Counted from the stretch's first letter, positions 15,401 through 23,471 are shown. The stretch: 64,000 nucleotides of DNA from Ramlibacter ginsenosidimutans (GCF_042678185.1 NZ_JBHUDQ010000005.1), one strand, 5' to 3'. Numbers and translations: made by a program. Notes: generated from the sequence alone by a model not told the origin.

Positions 15401-16600
15401 TTGGCTGAGCGCACCCTGCGGGGCCGTGTCGCCGTGGTCGGCATCGGCGAGAGCCCGTACTACAAGCACGGCCAGTCGCCCGTCCCGGAATTCCAGCTGG
15501 CGTTGCAGGCCATCCTGGCCGCGTGCCGGGACGCGGGACTGGACCCGCGTGCCATCGACGGCTTCGCCTCGTATGGCGAGGAACGCAGCGATGCGGTCCG
15601 CCTCGCCGCCGCGCTGGGGCTGCCGCGCCTGCGTTCGGCGACGATGCAGTGGGGCGGCGGCGGCGGTGGCTGCTGCGCTGCCGTCGCCAATGGCGCGGCC
15701 GCGATCGCGACCGGGCAGGCCGAGTGCGTGGTGGTGTTCCGCTCGCTCGCGCAGGGCCAGTACGGGCGCTTCGGGCAGGCGAGCGCGGCGGGCACGGTCG
15801 CGGGCGAGCGTTCGTACCTGGTGCCCTACGGCGTCATCGCACCGCCGCAGCGCTTCGCGATGCGCGTGCGCCGCTTCATGCACGAGCACGGCGTGCGCCA
15901 GCAGGCCTTGCGCGCCATCGCGCTCGCCTCGTACCGGCACGCGCAGAACAACCCGCGCGCCCTCATGCACGGCAAGCCGCTCGATGCGGCGCGCTACGAC
16001 GCCTCGCGCTGGATCGTCGAGCCCTTCCACCTGTTCGACTGCTGCATGGAAAACGACGGCGCGGCCGCCGTGGTGCTGGTGGACGCCGAACGCGCGCGCG
16101 ACTTCCCGAACGAGCCGGTGTACCTCCTCGGCGCCGCTGCCGGCGCGAGCGAGCGCTTCGGCGCGCAGGCGCACAACTCGCCCGATTACGCATCCGCGAA
16201 CTTCACGACCGTGGCTCCCGAGCTCTATCGCATGGCGGGCCTCACGCCCGCGGACGTGGGCGTGGTGCAGTGCTACGAGAACTTCACCGGCGGCGTGGTG
16301 ATGGCGCTCGCGGAGCACGGCTTCTTCGCGCCGGAAGAGGCGAACGACTTCCTCACGCTCGACAACCTGCTGGCGGCGGGCGGCCGCCTGCCGCTGAACA
16401 CCAGCGGCGGCAACCTCGCCGAGTGCTACATGCACGGCTTCGAGCTGGTGCTGGAGGCAGTGCGGCAGGTGCGCGGCACCTCGTGCAATCCGGTCGCGCG
16501 CAACGACGTGGCGCTGGTGGTGGGCGGCCCGATGGTGGCGCCGGCCAGCGACCTGCTGCTGGGCTCGCAGGATGCACTGGAGAGGAGGGTGGTCCAGTGA
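15401..16600 (+). CDS. SCPx-like thiolase family protein
   Basis: A 399-residue thiolase-fold protein, opening with RGRVAVVGIGESPYYKHG and carrying NTSGGNLAECYMHGFELVLEAVRQVRGT near the end, as in lipid-transfer/SCPx-type thiolases. The active-site loop is glycine-rich (MQWGGGGGGCCAAVANG, 82-98) with Cys91/Cys92 where a nucleophile could sit. It overlaps the DUF35 gene by three bases. Thiolase-like proteins paired with DUF35 partners act as thiolases or, in steroid degradation (Ltp2/ChsH2), as retro-aldolases on CoA thioesters. The start is TTG with GAGGT upstream; no ATG fits the alignment. Confidence 0.82.
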   Translation: MAERTLRGRVAVVGIGESPYYKHGQSPVPEFQLALQAILAACRDAGLDPRAIDGFASYGEERSDAVRLAAALGLPRLRSATMQWGGGGGGCCAAVANGAAAIATGQAECVVVFRSLAQGQYGRFGQASAAGTVAGERSYLVPYGVIAPPQRFAMRVRRFMHEHGVRQQALRAIALASYRHAQNNPRALMHGKPLDAARYDASRWIVEPFHLFDCCMENDGAAAVVLVDAERARDFPNEPVYLLGAAAGASERFGAQAHNSPDYASANFTTVAPELYRMAGLTPADVGVVQCYENFTGGVVMALAEHGFFAPEEANDFLTLDNLLAAGGRLPLNTSGGNLAECYMHGFELVLEAVRQVRGTSCNPVARNDVALVVGGPMVAPASDLLLGSQDALERRVVQ

Positions 16601-17040
16601 GTTCGGCCGCCTACCTGCCGACCGGCCTGCCCATCCCCGTTCCGGAGAGCGATGGCATCTCGGCGCCTTACTGGGCGGGGCTGCGCGAAGGCCGCCTGCT
16701 GGTGCAGCGCTGCACGCAGTGCGGCGCGTGGCAGTTCGCGCCGGAGTGCATCTGCCACCGCTGCCACGCGTTCGACCCCGCGTGGGTGGAGGTGCGGCCG
16801 CAGGGCCGCATCTACAGCTGGGAGCGCGTCTGGCATCCGGTGCATCCGGCGCTGAAGGACCGCTGTCCTTATGTTGCCGTGCTGGTGGAACTGCCCCAGG
16901 CGGGCAACGTGCGCATGGTCGGCAACCTGCTCGGCGACCCGCTGCAGGAGGTGCGCATCGGCGCCGAGGTGAACGGCGTGTTCGAGCATCACGCCGACGC
17001 TGCGCCGCCGTTCTCGCTGCTGCAGTGGCGCTGCGCCTGA
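16597..17040 (+). CDS. DUF35 Zn-ribbon/OB-fold acyl-CoA-associated protein
   Basis: A 147-residue partner of the preceding thiolase. The rubredoxin-like zinc knuckle is visible (CTQC at 39-42 and CHRC at 53-56), followed by an OB-fold with PQGRIYSWERVWHPVHPALKDRCPYVAVLVELPQ. DUF35 proteins form complexes with thiolase-like enzymes and help bind acyl-CoA. It starts with GTG overlapping the thiolase TGA (GTGA), with GGAGGG upstream, so the two subunits are translationally coupled. Confidence 0.88.
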   Translation: MSSAAYLPTGLPIPVPESDGISAPYWAGLREGRLLVQRCTQCGAWQFAPECICHRCHAFDPAWVEVRPQGRIYSWERVWHPVHPALKDRCPYVAVLVELPQAGNVRMVGNLLGDPLQEVRIGAEVNGVFEHHADAAPPFSLLQWRCA

Positions 17041-17072
17041 GGCCGCGGCACTAGAATCGCGGCCACCCCCCC

Positions 17073-17813
17073 ATGAAAGCTCCTGCCGCCGACCTGTCGT
17101 TCGCAGCGATCTCTCCCGCGCGCGCCGTGGACGAAATCGCGGCCCAGGTGCGCTCCATGGTGGAGGACGGCCGGCTCAAGCCCGGCGACCGCCTGCCGTC
17201 CGAGCGCGACCTGTCGCTGCGGCTGCGGGTGAGCCGCAACACGCTGCGCGAAGCGCTGCGCACGCTGGAACACGCGGGCCTGATCGAGATGCGCAAGGGC
17301 GCGAGCGGGGGCGCGTTCGTGCGCACCGGCAGCGGCGGCGCGATCGTGACGGGCCTGAGCGACCTCTACCACCTGGGCGCGATCACGCCCCAGCAGCTGA
17401 CGGAAGCGCGGATCTGGCTCAACGACATCGTGGTGCGCGTGGCCTGCGAACGCGCGACCGATGCGGACTTCGAGGCGCTCGAAGCGAACATCGCGGCCGC
17501 CACGCGCGCGCACGAAGCGGGCCGCTTCGACGAACGACAGCAGCTGCACCGCGAGTTCCACGTGCTCCTGGCGCGCACCACGCGCAACCCGATCATCGCG
17601 ATCACCATGGAAAGCGTGATGGCGGTGTTCGGCAAGTTCATCGAGAAGATCGGCCCGCGCGAGAACCCGTACACGCTGCCTTCGCGCAAGCGCTTCATGA
17701 AGCACTTGCGCAGCCGCGACGCCGATGCGGCGGTGGCCGAGATGTCGCGGCACCTGCGGCGGCTGCATACGCAGTACCTGGCGCTGTGGACCGAGCAGAA
17801 GGCCGCGGCCTGA
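17073..17813 (+). CDS. GntR/FadR-like regulator (FCD domain), probable regulator of the island
   Basis: A 246-residue regulator with a winged-helix N-terminus (VEDGRLKPGDRLPSERDLSLRLRVSRNTLREALRTLEHAGLIEMRKG, about 30-75) and an FCD domain (LHREFHVLLARTTRNPII and the later KRFMKHLRSRDADAAVAEMSRHL). It is the third gene of the thiolase operon, 32 bp after DUF35. No operator precedes it directly, so it is probably made from the operon promoter at 15315, giving feedback control. The shared GGT-N3-ACC palindromes at 15331, 15352, 20469 and 21031 are its likely targets. It converges on the CoA-transferase gene with 18 bp between. Confidence 0.9.
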   Translation: MKAPAADLSFAAISPARAVDEIAAQVRSMVEDGRLKPGDRLPSERDLSLRLRVSRNTLREALRTLEHAGLIEMRKGASGGAFVRTGSGGAIVTGLSDLYHLGAITPQQLTEARIWLNDIVVRVACERATDADFEALEANIAAATRAHEAGRFDERQQLHREFHVLLARTTRNPIIAITMESVMAVFGKFIEKIGPRENPYTLPSRKRFMKHLRSRDADAAVAEMSRHLRRLHTQYLALWTEQKAAA

Positions 17814-17831
17814 GCGGCAGCGCCTGCGGCT

Positions 17832-19133
17832 TCAGCGCGCGCCGGGCGTGACCCGGCGGCCGAAGGTGCCGGCGCGCGCGAGTTCGGCTATGCGCTCCTG
17901 CGGCAGGTGCAGGACTTCGCGCAGCACCGCCTCCGTGTGCTGTCCCACGTCGGGCGCCGGGACCGGGTCGACCATGGGCGTGCGCGCGTAGCGGATGGGC
18001 GAGGCGATGTTCGGCACTTCGCCCAGCGTGGGATGCGGAATGCGGGTGACCAGCTGCCGCGCGCGCGCTTCCGGCGAGCGCATGGCTTCGCCCACGGTGC
18101 GCACCTCGCCGCAGGGAATCTGCGCCGCGCGCATGCGCTCCTGCCAGTGGCTCCACGGATGCTGCGCGAAGGCGGCGTTCAGCTGCGCGAACAGTTCGTC
18201 GCGCCGGGCAATGCGGCCGTTGCGGTCCTTCAGCACCGGGTCGTTCGCGAGGTCGGGCCGCTCCAGCACCTGCAGCGCGAGCCGCTGGAAGATCTTGTCG
18301 TTGCCGCAGTTGATGTAGAACGCCTTGTCCGAGGCCTCGAATACGCCGGAAGGACAGGTGTCCACGCTGGTGTTGCCGTGCCTCTGCGGTTCCTGGCCGG
18401 TGATGAGGTGCTGCATGGTGGCCCAGCCGGTCATGAGCAGGCCGGTGTCGAACAGCGCGACCTCCACGAACTGGCCCTCGCCCTGGCGCTCGCGGGCGAG
18501 CAGGGCGCCGAGCACGGCGTTGCATGTCATGAGCGCAGTGCTGATGTCCATCACGGCCGACGACGAACGCACGCCCATGCGGTCGGGATAGCCGTTCATG
18601 GAGACGAATCCGCTTTCGGCCTGGACCACCGGGTCGAATCCGAGGCGGTCGGCGAACGGGCCTTCGCGCCCGTAGGCCGACACCGAGCAGTACACCAGCT
18701 TGGGATTGATCTTGCGGCAGGCCTCGTAGTCCAGGCCGAAGCGCTGCATCACGCCGGTGGAGAAGTTCTCCACGACCACGTCGGCCTGCGCGATCAGCTG
18801 GCGCGCGAGCTCGGCGCCTGCCGGCGCCTTCAGGTCCAGCGCGAAGCTGCGCTTGTTGCGGTTGCCCCAGGTGAAGGGGCCGCCCTGCTGCTCCAGCCCC
18901 GGCACCGCGGGAGGGTAGTAGCGCAACTCGTCGCCGCGCTCGGGCGGCTCGATCTTGATGACGTCGGCGCCCATGTCGGCCAGCATCATCGTGGCGAGCG
19001 GGCCGGCGATGAAGTGCGAGAAGTCGATGACGCGGATGCCCTGCAACGCGGTCGGCGCGCCGGCGGGGCGGGGCGTGTGCGGGGGAAACTCGGCGGTGCG
19101 GCGGGCGAGGGGAGAAACTTCGGGTTCGCTCAT
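17832..19133 (-). CDS. Class III (CaiB/BaiF) CoA-transferase
   Basis: A 433-residue family III CoA-transferase, opening after about 30 residues with LQGIRVIDFSHFIAGPLATMMLADMGADVIKIEPPERGDELR. The catalytic aspartate of the family is at Asp196 (AVMDISTA). It would move CoA from a donor thioester to a carboxylic acid substrate in the cytoplasm. The start at 19133 is eight bases downstream of the Rieske gene's stop on the same strand, so the two form an operon read from the promoter at 20490-20518. The pairing suggests the oxygenase product, or its precursor, is activated to a CoA ester. Confidence 0.9.
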   Translation of the reverse strand: MSEPEVSPLARRTAEFPPHTPRPAGAPTALQGIRVIDFSHFIAGPLATMMLADMGADVIKIEPPERGDELRYYPPAVPGLEQQGGPFTWGNRNKRSFALDLKAPAGAELARQLIAQADVVVENFSTGVMQRFGLDYEACRKINPKLVYCSVSAYGREGPFADRLGFDPVVQAESGFVSMNGYPDRMGVRSSSAVMDISTALMTCNAVLGALLARERQGEGQFVEVALFDTGLLMTGWATMQHLITGQEPQRHGNTSVDTCPSGVFEASDKAFYINCGNDKIFQRLALQVLERPDLANDPVLKDRNGRIARRDELFAQLNAAFAQHPWSHWQERMRAAQIPCGEVRTVGEAMRSPEARARQLVTRIPHPTLGEVPNIASPIRYARTPMVDPVPAPDVGQHTEAVLREVLHLPQERIAELARAGTFGRRVTPGAR

Positions 19134-19141
19134 GGACTGCT

Positions 19142-20455
19142 TTACGGTTGGTAGCCGAAATCCTTGCCCGGCTCGGCGCGCATGAATTCCCGGCCAGCGG
19201 CCATCCAGTCGGCGCCGGCGGGGATGGTGATGGAGATGGCCCGCACCAGGAGCTTGTCGCTGGCGTCCACGGAGGGTGGCCGCTGGCCCTCCTGCGCCAG
19301 TTTCTTCGCCGCTTCCAGCAGCACCCGCCGCGTGCGGATGACGCCGCTGTCGCTCAGGCCCAGGTTCTCCTTGCTGCGGTCGTAGATCGCCGTCACGCCG
19401 GACTGGCAGGCTGCGTCCTGCAGCCACAGGCCCGGCATGCCGGCGTTGTACTTGCGCGCGAGCTCGGGGTCGTAGCCGTAGGCGTTCTCGCGCTTGTACT
19501 TGCTCCAGTAGGTCGCATACGGCACGGTCACCGGGCGCGGCTCGAAGGCGTGCTCGGAGGCATGGCCGGTCTCGCGGCCGTTATGGCCCTCGCGGAACAG
19601 CTTGCGCGTCTTCTCGTAGAAGGGCTGGGCCGGATGGTAGGAGAACATGATGCACAGCGTGTGCTCGTCGTCGATCGGCACCCACGCGTGGCCACTCAGC
19701 TCCGGGTATTGCGAGAAGGGCGGCACCAGCGTCCAGAACGGCATGAGGAACTGGTTGACCCGGATGTAGTTCTGTTCCTTGCCGACCTGCCGGCGCGAGG
19801 CGATGTGCACGCCGGCCTCGTGCTGCGTCACCTCGAACTTCGGCGCGAGGTCCGCCGCCTGCTTCCACTGGTCGATGCTGCCGCCGGCGTCCACGCGCCC
19901 GTGCAGGATGGCCGCGTGCGCGGAGTCGACCTCGCCTTCCAGCGCCTGCAGCCAGTTGCATTCCTGGATGCGCATGGAGACGTGCGCGTTCTGCTCGGGC
20001 ACCATGTTCCATTCCAGGCTGGGCAGCGGCGGCGGCACGGCATCCGGACCCATGTAGGCCCACAGCACGCCATTGCGCTCCTGCACGGGATAGGCCTTCA
20101 CCCGCACCTTCTTCAGCATCGGCGTGTTCGCCGCTTCGGCCGGCATCTCCTGGCAGGCGCCGTCCACCGCGAATTTCCAGCCGTGGTACACGCAGCGCAG
20201 ACCGCCGTCCTCGTTGCGGCCGAAGACCAGCGGTGCGCCGCGGTGCGGGCACGCCTGGTCCACCAGGCCCACGCGGCCGGCGCTGTCGCGGAACGCGACC
20301 AGGTCCTCGCCCAGCAGCCGCACGCGATAGGGCGCGCCGTCCGCGGCCACGTCGCGCGACAGCAGGAAGGGGATCCAGTACAGCCGCATTAGCTTGCCCA
20401 TGGCCGTCTCGGGCCCGACGCGCACCAGCAGTTCGTTGTCTTCACGTGTCAACAT
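19142..20455 (-). CDS. Rieske ring-hydroxylating oxygenase, phthalate 4,5-dioxygenase-like
   Basis: A 437-residue oxygenase alpha subunit. The Rieske cluster ligands are CPH (Cys69/His71) and CVYH (Cys88/His91); the non-heme iron ligands fit His180, His185 and a later Asp, with bridging Asp177 (GEVDSAHAAILHG). The opening MLTREDNELLVRVGPETAMGKLMRLYW matches the phthalate 4,5-dioxygenase/carbazole-type (group III) branch, which work as homotrimers with a separate reductase. No reductase gene is nearby. ATG at 20455 has AAGGACG upstream. An operator lies 14 bp before the start codon. Confidence 0.9.
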   Translation of the reverse strand: MLTREDNELLVRVGPETAMGKLMRLYWIPFLLSRDVAADGAPYRVRLLGEDLVAFRDSAGRVGLVDQACPHRGAPLVFGRNEDGGLRCVYHGWKFAVDGACQEMPAEAANTPMLKKVRVKAYPVQERNGVLWAYMGPDAVPPPLPSLEWNMVPEQNAHVSMRIQECNWLQALEGEVDSAHAAILHGRVDAGGSIDQWKQAADLAPKFEVTQHEAGVHIASRRQVGKEQNYIRVNQFLMPFWTLVPPFSQYPELSGHAWVPIDDEHTLCIMFSYHPAQPFYEKTRKLFREGHNGRETGHASEHAFEPRPVTVPYATYWSKYKRENAYGYDPELARKYNAGMPGLWLQDAACQSGVTAIYDRSKENLGLSDSGVIRTRRVLLEAAKKLAQEGQRPPSVDASDKLLVRAISITIPAGADWMAAGREFMRAEPGKDFGYQP

Positions 20456-20465
20456 TCACTCGTCC

Positions 20466-20518
20466 TTGAATGGTCCAACCATTGGGGCTATTTTGCATGC
20501 GGGATGCTATGCTGTCCA
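20466..20518. promoter_or_regulatory. Overlapping divergent promoters with GGT-N3-ACC operator
   Basis: Rightward: -35 TTGAAT (20466-20471), 17 bp, -10 TATTTT (20489-20494). Leftward: -35 TGGACA (20518-20513), 17 bp, -10 CAAAAT (20495-20490). The two -10 boxes overlap. The perfect palindrome AATGGTCCAACCATT (20469-20483) fills the spacer of the rightward promoter and covers the expected start site of the leftward one, so one bound repressor could shut both. It drives the Rieske/CoA-transferase operon leftward and the hemerythrin gene rightward. Confidence 0.72.
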
Positions 20519-20585
20519 CTTTTCGCCGGCGGCCCTGGCGCGTCCGCAACCCCGCGGCGCGAAGCGCTGCCGCAGCGAGGCAACG

Positions 20586-21017
20586 ATGCAAGCGAATGAA
20601 CGCAATCCGGTCGTGCTGGGCTTCGCGCCCATGGACGACGTCCACGCCGAGTTCGACGCGATCATCGCGCGGGCCCAGGCCTGTTCCGACGCGGAGTTTC
20701 CGGCCTGCCTGGCCGAAGTCATCGCGCACCTGCGCGCGCATTTCGGCGCCGAGGACGCCTGGATGCGCGAGACCGACTTCCCGCCAGGCGACTGCCACGT
20801 CGACGAACACGCGGCGGTGCTGAAGTCGGCCGACGAGGTGGCGCCGCTCGTGGCGCAGGGCCGCATCGACATCGGGCGCTCCTTCGTGGCCGAACTCGCG
20901 CGCTGGTTCCCCGGCCATGCCGATTACCTGGATTCCGCGCTCGCGGCGTGGATGTGCAAGCGCCGGCTGGGCGGCAAGCCCGTCGTGCTGCAGAGGCGGC
21001 CGCGCTCCGGCGGTTGA
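20586..21017 (+). CDS. Hemerythrin domain protein
   Basis: A 143-residue four-helix-bundle protein. Candidate di-iron ligands occur in the usual order: His20 (DVHAEFD), His48 and His52 with Glu56 (AHLRAHFGAEDAWM), two histidines in CHVDEHAAVL (about 73-77), and a late HADYLDS. Bacterial hemerythrins bind O2, or handle NO or iron. Placed between an oxygenase operon and a receptor gene under the same operator, it could supply or sense oxygen for the Rieske reaction. The ATG at 20586 is taken from the family alignment. Confidence 0.85.
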   Translation: MQANERNPVVLGFAPMDDVHAEFDAIIARAQACSDAEFPACLAEVIAHLRAHFGAEDAWMRETDFPPGDCHVDEHAAVLKSADEVAPLVAQGRIDIGRSFVAELARWFPGHADYLDSALAAWMCKRRLGGKPVVLQRRPRSGG

Positions 21018-21043
21018 CGCTTTCGCTCCGATGGTCCTACCAT
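21014..21043 (+). promoter_or_regulatory. Promoter and operator before the TTT receptor gene
   Basis: TTGACG (21014-21019) is followed after 18 bp by TACCAT (21038-21043). The palindrome ATGGTCCTACCAT (21031-21043) covers the -10. Its position relative to the -35 is the same as that of the first operator before the thiolase operon, supporting common control. Confidence 0.65.
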
Positions 21044-21081
21044 TGAAGCTTTGCCGCTCGCCATCCAGGAGACAACAGAAC

Positions 21082-22062
21082 ATGCCCCGATCCCGCCGCC
21101 ACCTCCTCGCCCTGTGCGCCGCCGGCGTGCTCTCCACCTTCGCCGCGGCTTCGGCGCTCGCGCAGGAGAGCTATCCTTCGCGGCCGATCCACATCGTGGT
21201 TCCCTACGCGGCCGGCGGCACCACGGACCAGGTTGCGCGTGCCATCCAGCCGGCGCTGCAGGAGTACCTCAAGCAGCCGGTGGTCATCGACAACAAGGCG
21301 GGCGCCGGCGGCATGATCGGCACCGACGCGGTGGCCAAGGCGGCCCCCGATGGCTACACGCTGGTGTTCGGCAATTCCGGACCCAACGCGATCCTGCCCC
21401 TGCTGCGCAAGACGCCGTACGACCCGATCAAGGACCTGCGCCCGGTGTCCACGGCGGTGATCACGCCCATGATCCTCGCGGTCTCCGCGAGCAACCCGGC
21501 AAAGAACCTGAAGGAGTTCCTGGCGGCGGCGAAGCAGTCCGGCAGCAGCTGGAACTTCGGCTCGGTCGGCGTCGGCTCGCTGTCGCACCTGACCGGCGAG
21601 TACTTCAACCACCTGGCCGGCCTGAAGCTCACGCACGTCCCGTACAACGGCGGCGCGCCGATGATGACGGCCTTTGGCGGCGGCCAGTTGCAAGCGGCCT
21701 TCGTCACCGGCCTCGATGGCGCCACCATGCTGAATGCCGGCAAGGTCCGCTACCTTGCGGTCGGCTCCTCCGCCCGGACCAGCGTGGTACCGGGCCTGCC
21801 GGCGATTGCCGAGGAGGTGCCGGGCTTCCGCAGCATCGCGTGGTTCGGCGTGCTGGCCCCGGCCGGCGTGCCGGACGCCGTGGTGGCCAGGCTGCACGAC
21901 GCGGTCGCCTACGCCGTTGCGAAGCCGGAAGTGCAGAAGCTCTTCACCGAGCGCGACGTGGAAGCGCGCAGCAGCACGCCGGCGGAGCTGGAACAGCTGA
22001 TCCGCGACGAGATGACGCAGTGGGGCCAGGTGATCAGGCGCTCCAACATCAAGCTGGACTGA
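21082..22062 (+). CDS. Bug/TTT-family periplasmic solute receptor
   Basis: A 326-residue receptor. A signal peptide (RSRRHLLALCAAGVLSTFAAASALA) is followed by the classic Bug opening YPSRPIHIVVPYAAGGTTDQVAR, then VVIDNKAGAGGMIGTDAVAKAAPDGYTL and the C-terminal WFGVLAPAGVPDAVVARLHDAV. It lacks neighbouring TctA/TctB genes. AGGAGA precedes the ATG. Four bases separate it from the next CoA-transferase, so both are probably made together from the operator-controlled promoter at 21014. It likely captures the substrate of this island. Confidence 0.9.
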   Translation: MPRSRRHLLALCAAGVLSTFAAASALAQESYPSRPIHIVVPYAAGGTTDQVARAIQPALQEYLKQPVVIDNKAGAGGMIGTDAVAKAAPDGYTLVFGNSGPNAILPLLRKTPYDPIKDLRPVSTAVITPMILAVSASNPAKNLKEFLAAAKQSGSSWNFGSVGVGSLSHLTGEYFNHLAGLKLTHVPYNGGAPMMTAFGGGQLQAAFVTGLDGATMLNAGKVRYLAVGSSARTSVVPGLPAIAEEVPGFRSIAWFGVLAPAGVPDAVVARLHDAVAYAVAKPEVQKLFTERDVEARSSTPAELEQLIRDEMTQWGQVIRRSNIKLD

Positions 22063-22066
22063 GGCC

Positions 22067-23185
22067 GTGACGGTACCGGACGCAGCCGCGCGCGTCGGTC
22101 CCTTGTGCGGGCTGCGGGTCGTGGAGTTCGCGGGCCTCGGGCCGGCGCCCTTCGCCTGCATGCTGCTGGCCGACATGGGCGCAGAGGTCGTCACGATCCA
22201 GCGTGCCAACGCCAGGCTTGCGGACGCCACGCAGTTCATCGGGCGCGGGCGCACGGTGCTCCAGGCGGACCTCAAGTCGCTTGCCGACCGCGATCGCGTG
22301 CTGCGCCTGCTGGACGGCGCCGACGTCCTGGTGGAGGGCTTCCGCCCCGGGGTGATGGAGCGCCTCGGCCTCGGGCCCGAGCTGGTCGCGGAGCGCAACC
22401 CGCGGCTGGTCTACGCGCGCATGACGGGCTGGGGACAGACCGGCCCGCTCGCGCACGCGGCCGGCCACGACATCAACTACATCGCGCTATCTGGTGCGCT
22501 GCACGCCATCGGCCCGCACGACCGGCCGGTCCCGCCCCTCAACCTGGTGGGCGACTACGGCGGCGGCAGCCTCTACCTGCTGGTGGGCATCCTCGCGGCC
22601 TTGCACGAAGCGCGCACGTCCGGGCACGGGCAGGTGGTCGACGCCGCCATCACCGACGGCACGCTGAGCCTGATGTCCCTGTTCGCCTCGATGGCCTTGC
22701 GTGGCGGCTTCGTGGAGGAACGCGAGCGCAACCTGCTCGATGGCGGCGCGCCGTTCTACGCGGTCTACGAAACGGCGGACGGCGGGCACATGAGCGTGGG
22801 TGCGCTGGAGCCGCAGTTCTTCGCCGAGCTGTGTGAGCGCATCGGCGTGCCGGAGCACCTGCGCGACACGCAGGACGACCGCGCCCGCTGGCCGGAGCTG
22901 CGCGCGGCGCTCGCGACGATCTTCCGCTCGCGTTCGCGGCAAGACTGGACCGATCTGCTGGAAGGCACGGATGCATGCTGCGCACCGGTGCTGTCGCTGT
23001 CCGACGCGGCGCGGCATCCGCAAAATGCGGCGCGGCAGGCGTTCGTCACGGTCGACGGGGTGGCGCAGCCCGCGCCGGCGCCGCGCTTCTCGCGCACCCC
23101 GTCGCAGGCGGGCGCCGCGCCGCGCGGGCCGGCGGACTGGGACGCGGTGCTGGGGCACTGGACCGCTGCGGGCCCCGCGCCTTGA
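22067..23185 (+). CDS. Class III CoA-transferase, alpha-methylacyl-CoA racemase-like
   Basis: A 372-residue CaiB/BaiF-family protein of the racemase branch. The pair GHDINY (His134) and NLVGDYGGGS (Asp163) match the catalytic His/Asp of alpha-methylacyl-CoA racemase, where they exchange the alpha proton of a 2-methylacyl-CoA. The opening GLRVVEFAGLGPAPFACMLLADMGAEV is standard. GTG start five bases after the receptor stop. With an SCPx-like thiolase in the same regulon, a branched 2-methylacyl-CoA intermediate is plausible. The length is close to the family norm (about 360-380). Confidence 0.87.
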   Translation: MTVPDAAARVGPLCGLRVVEFAGLGPAPFACMLLADMGAEVVTIQRANARLADATQFIGRGRTVLQADLKSLADRDRVLRLLDGADVLVEGFRPGVMERLGLGPELVAERNPRLVYARMTGWGQTGPLAHAAGHDINYIALSGALHAIGPHDRPVPPLNLVGDYGGGSLYLLVGILAALHEARTSGHGQVVDAAITDGTLSLMSLFASMALRGGFVEERERNLLDGGAPFYAVYETADGGHMSVGALEPQFFAELCERIGVPEHLRDTQDDRARWPELRAALATIFRSRSRQDWTDLLEGTDACCAPVLSLSDAARHPQNAARQAFVTVDGVAQPAPAPRFSRTPSQAGAAPRGPADWDAVLGHWTAAGPAP

Positions 23186-23288
23186 GCGCGGACACGCCCG
23201 GTACGCCGCAGCCTACGCGCACCGTTCCATTGCGCCGACGCGGAGGGCGAGCGCGCACCCAACAATGGGGGCTCGACCAGGAGCCACC

Positions 23289-23471
23289 ATGCCGAACGAA
23301 AACAAGCCGGGCCAGGACGCGGACAGCGAGGATCCCAAGCTGCGCGAGGACGGCCCGATTCCCGCTGCCTCCGACGACGAAGTGCTGGACGACACCGCTC
23401 GGCTGGTGCGCGAAGGGCGCAAGGAATTGCGGCGCGACCCCAACGAGCCCAAGCAGCGGTCGCAGGACTGA
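23289..23471 (+). CDS. Small acidic protein, function unknown
   Basis: A 60-residue hydrophilic protein rich in Asp, Glu, Lys and Arg with no membrane segment. It starts at the ATG at 23289, after CAGGAG at the right distance. Its sequence (PKLREDGPIPAASDDEVLDDTARLVREG) looks coding by codon use and spacing, but I recognise no family. It stands alone between the CoA-transferase and the next hypothetical gene. Confidence 0.55.
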   Translation: MPNENKPGQDADSEDPKLREDGPIPAASDDEVLDDTARLVREGRKELRRDPNEPKQRSQD

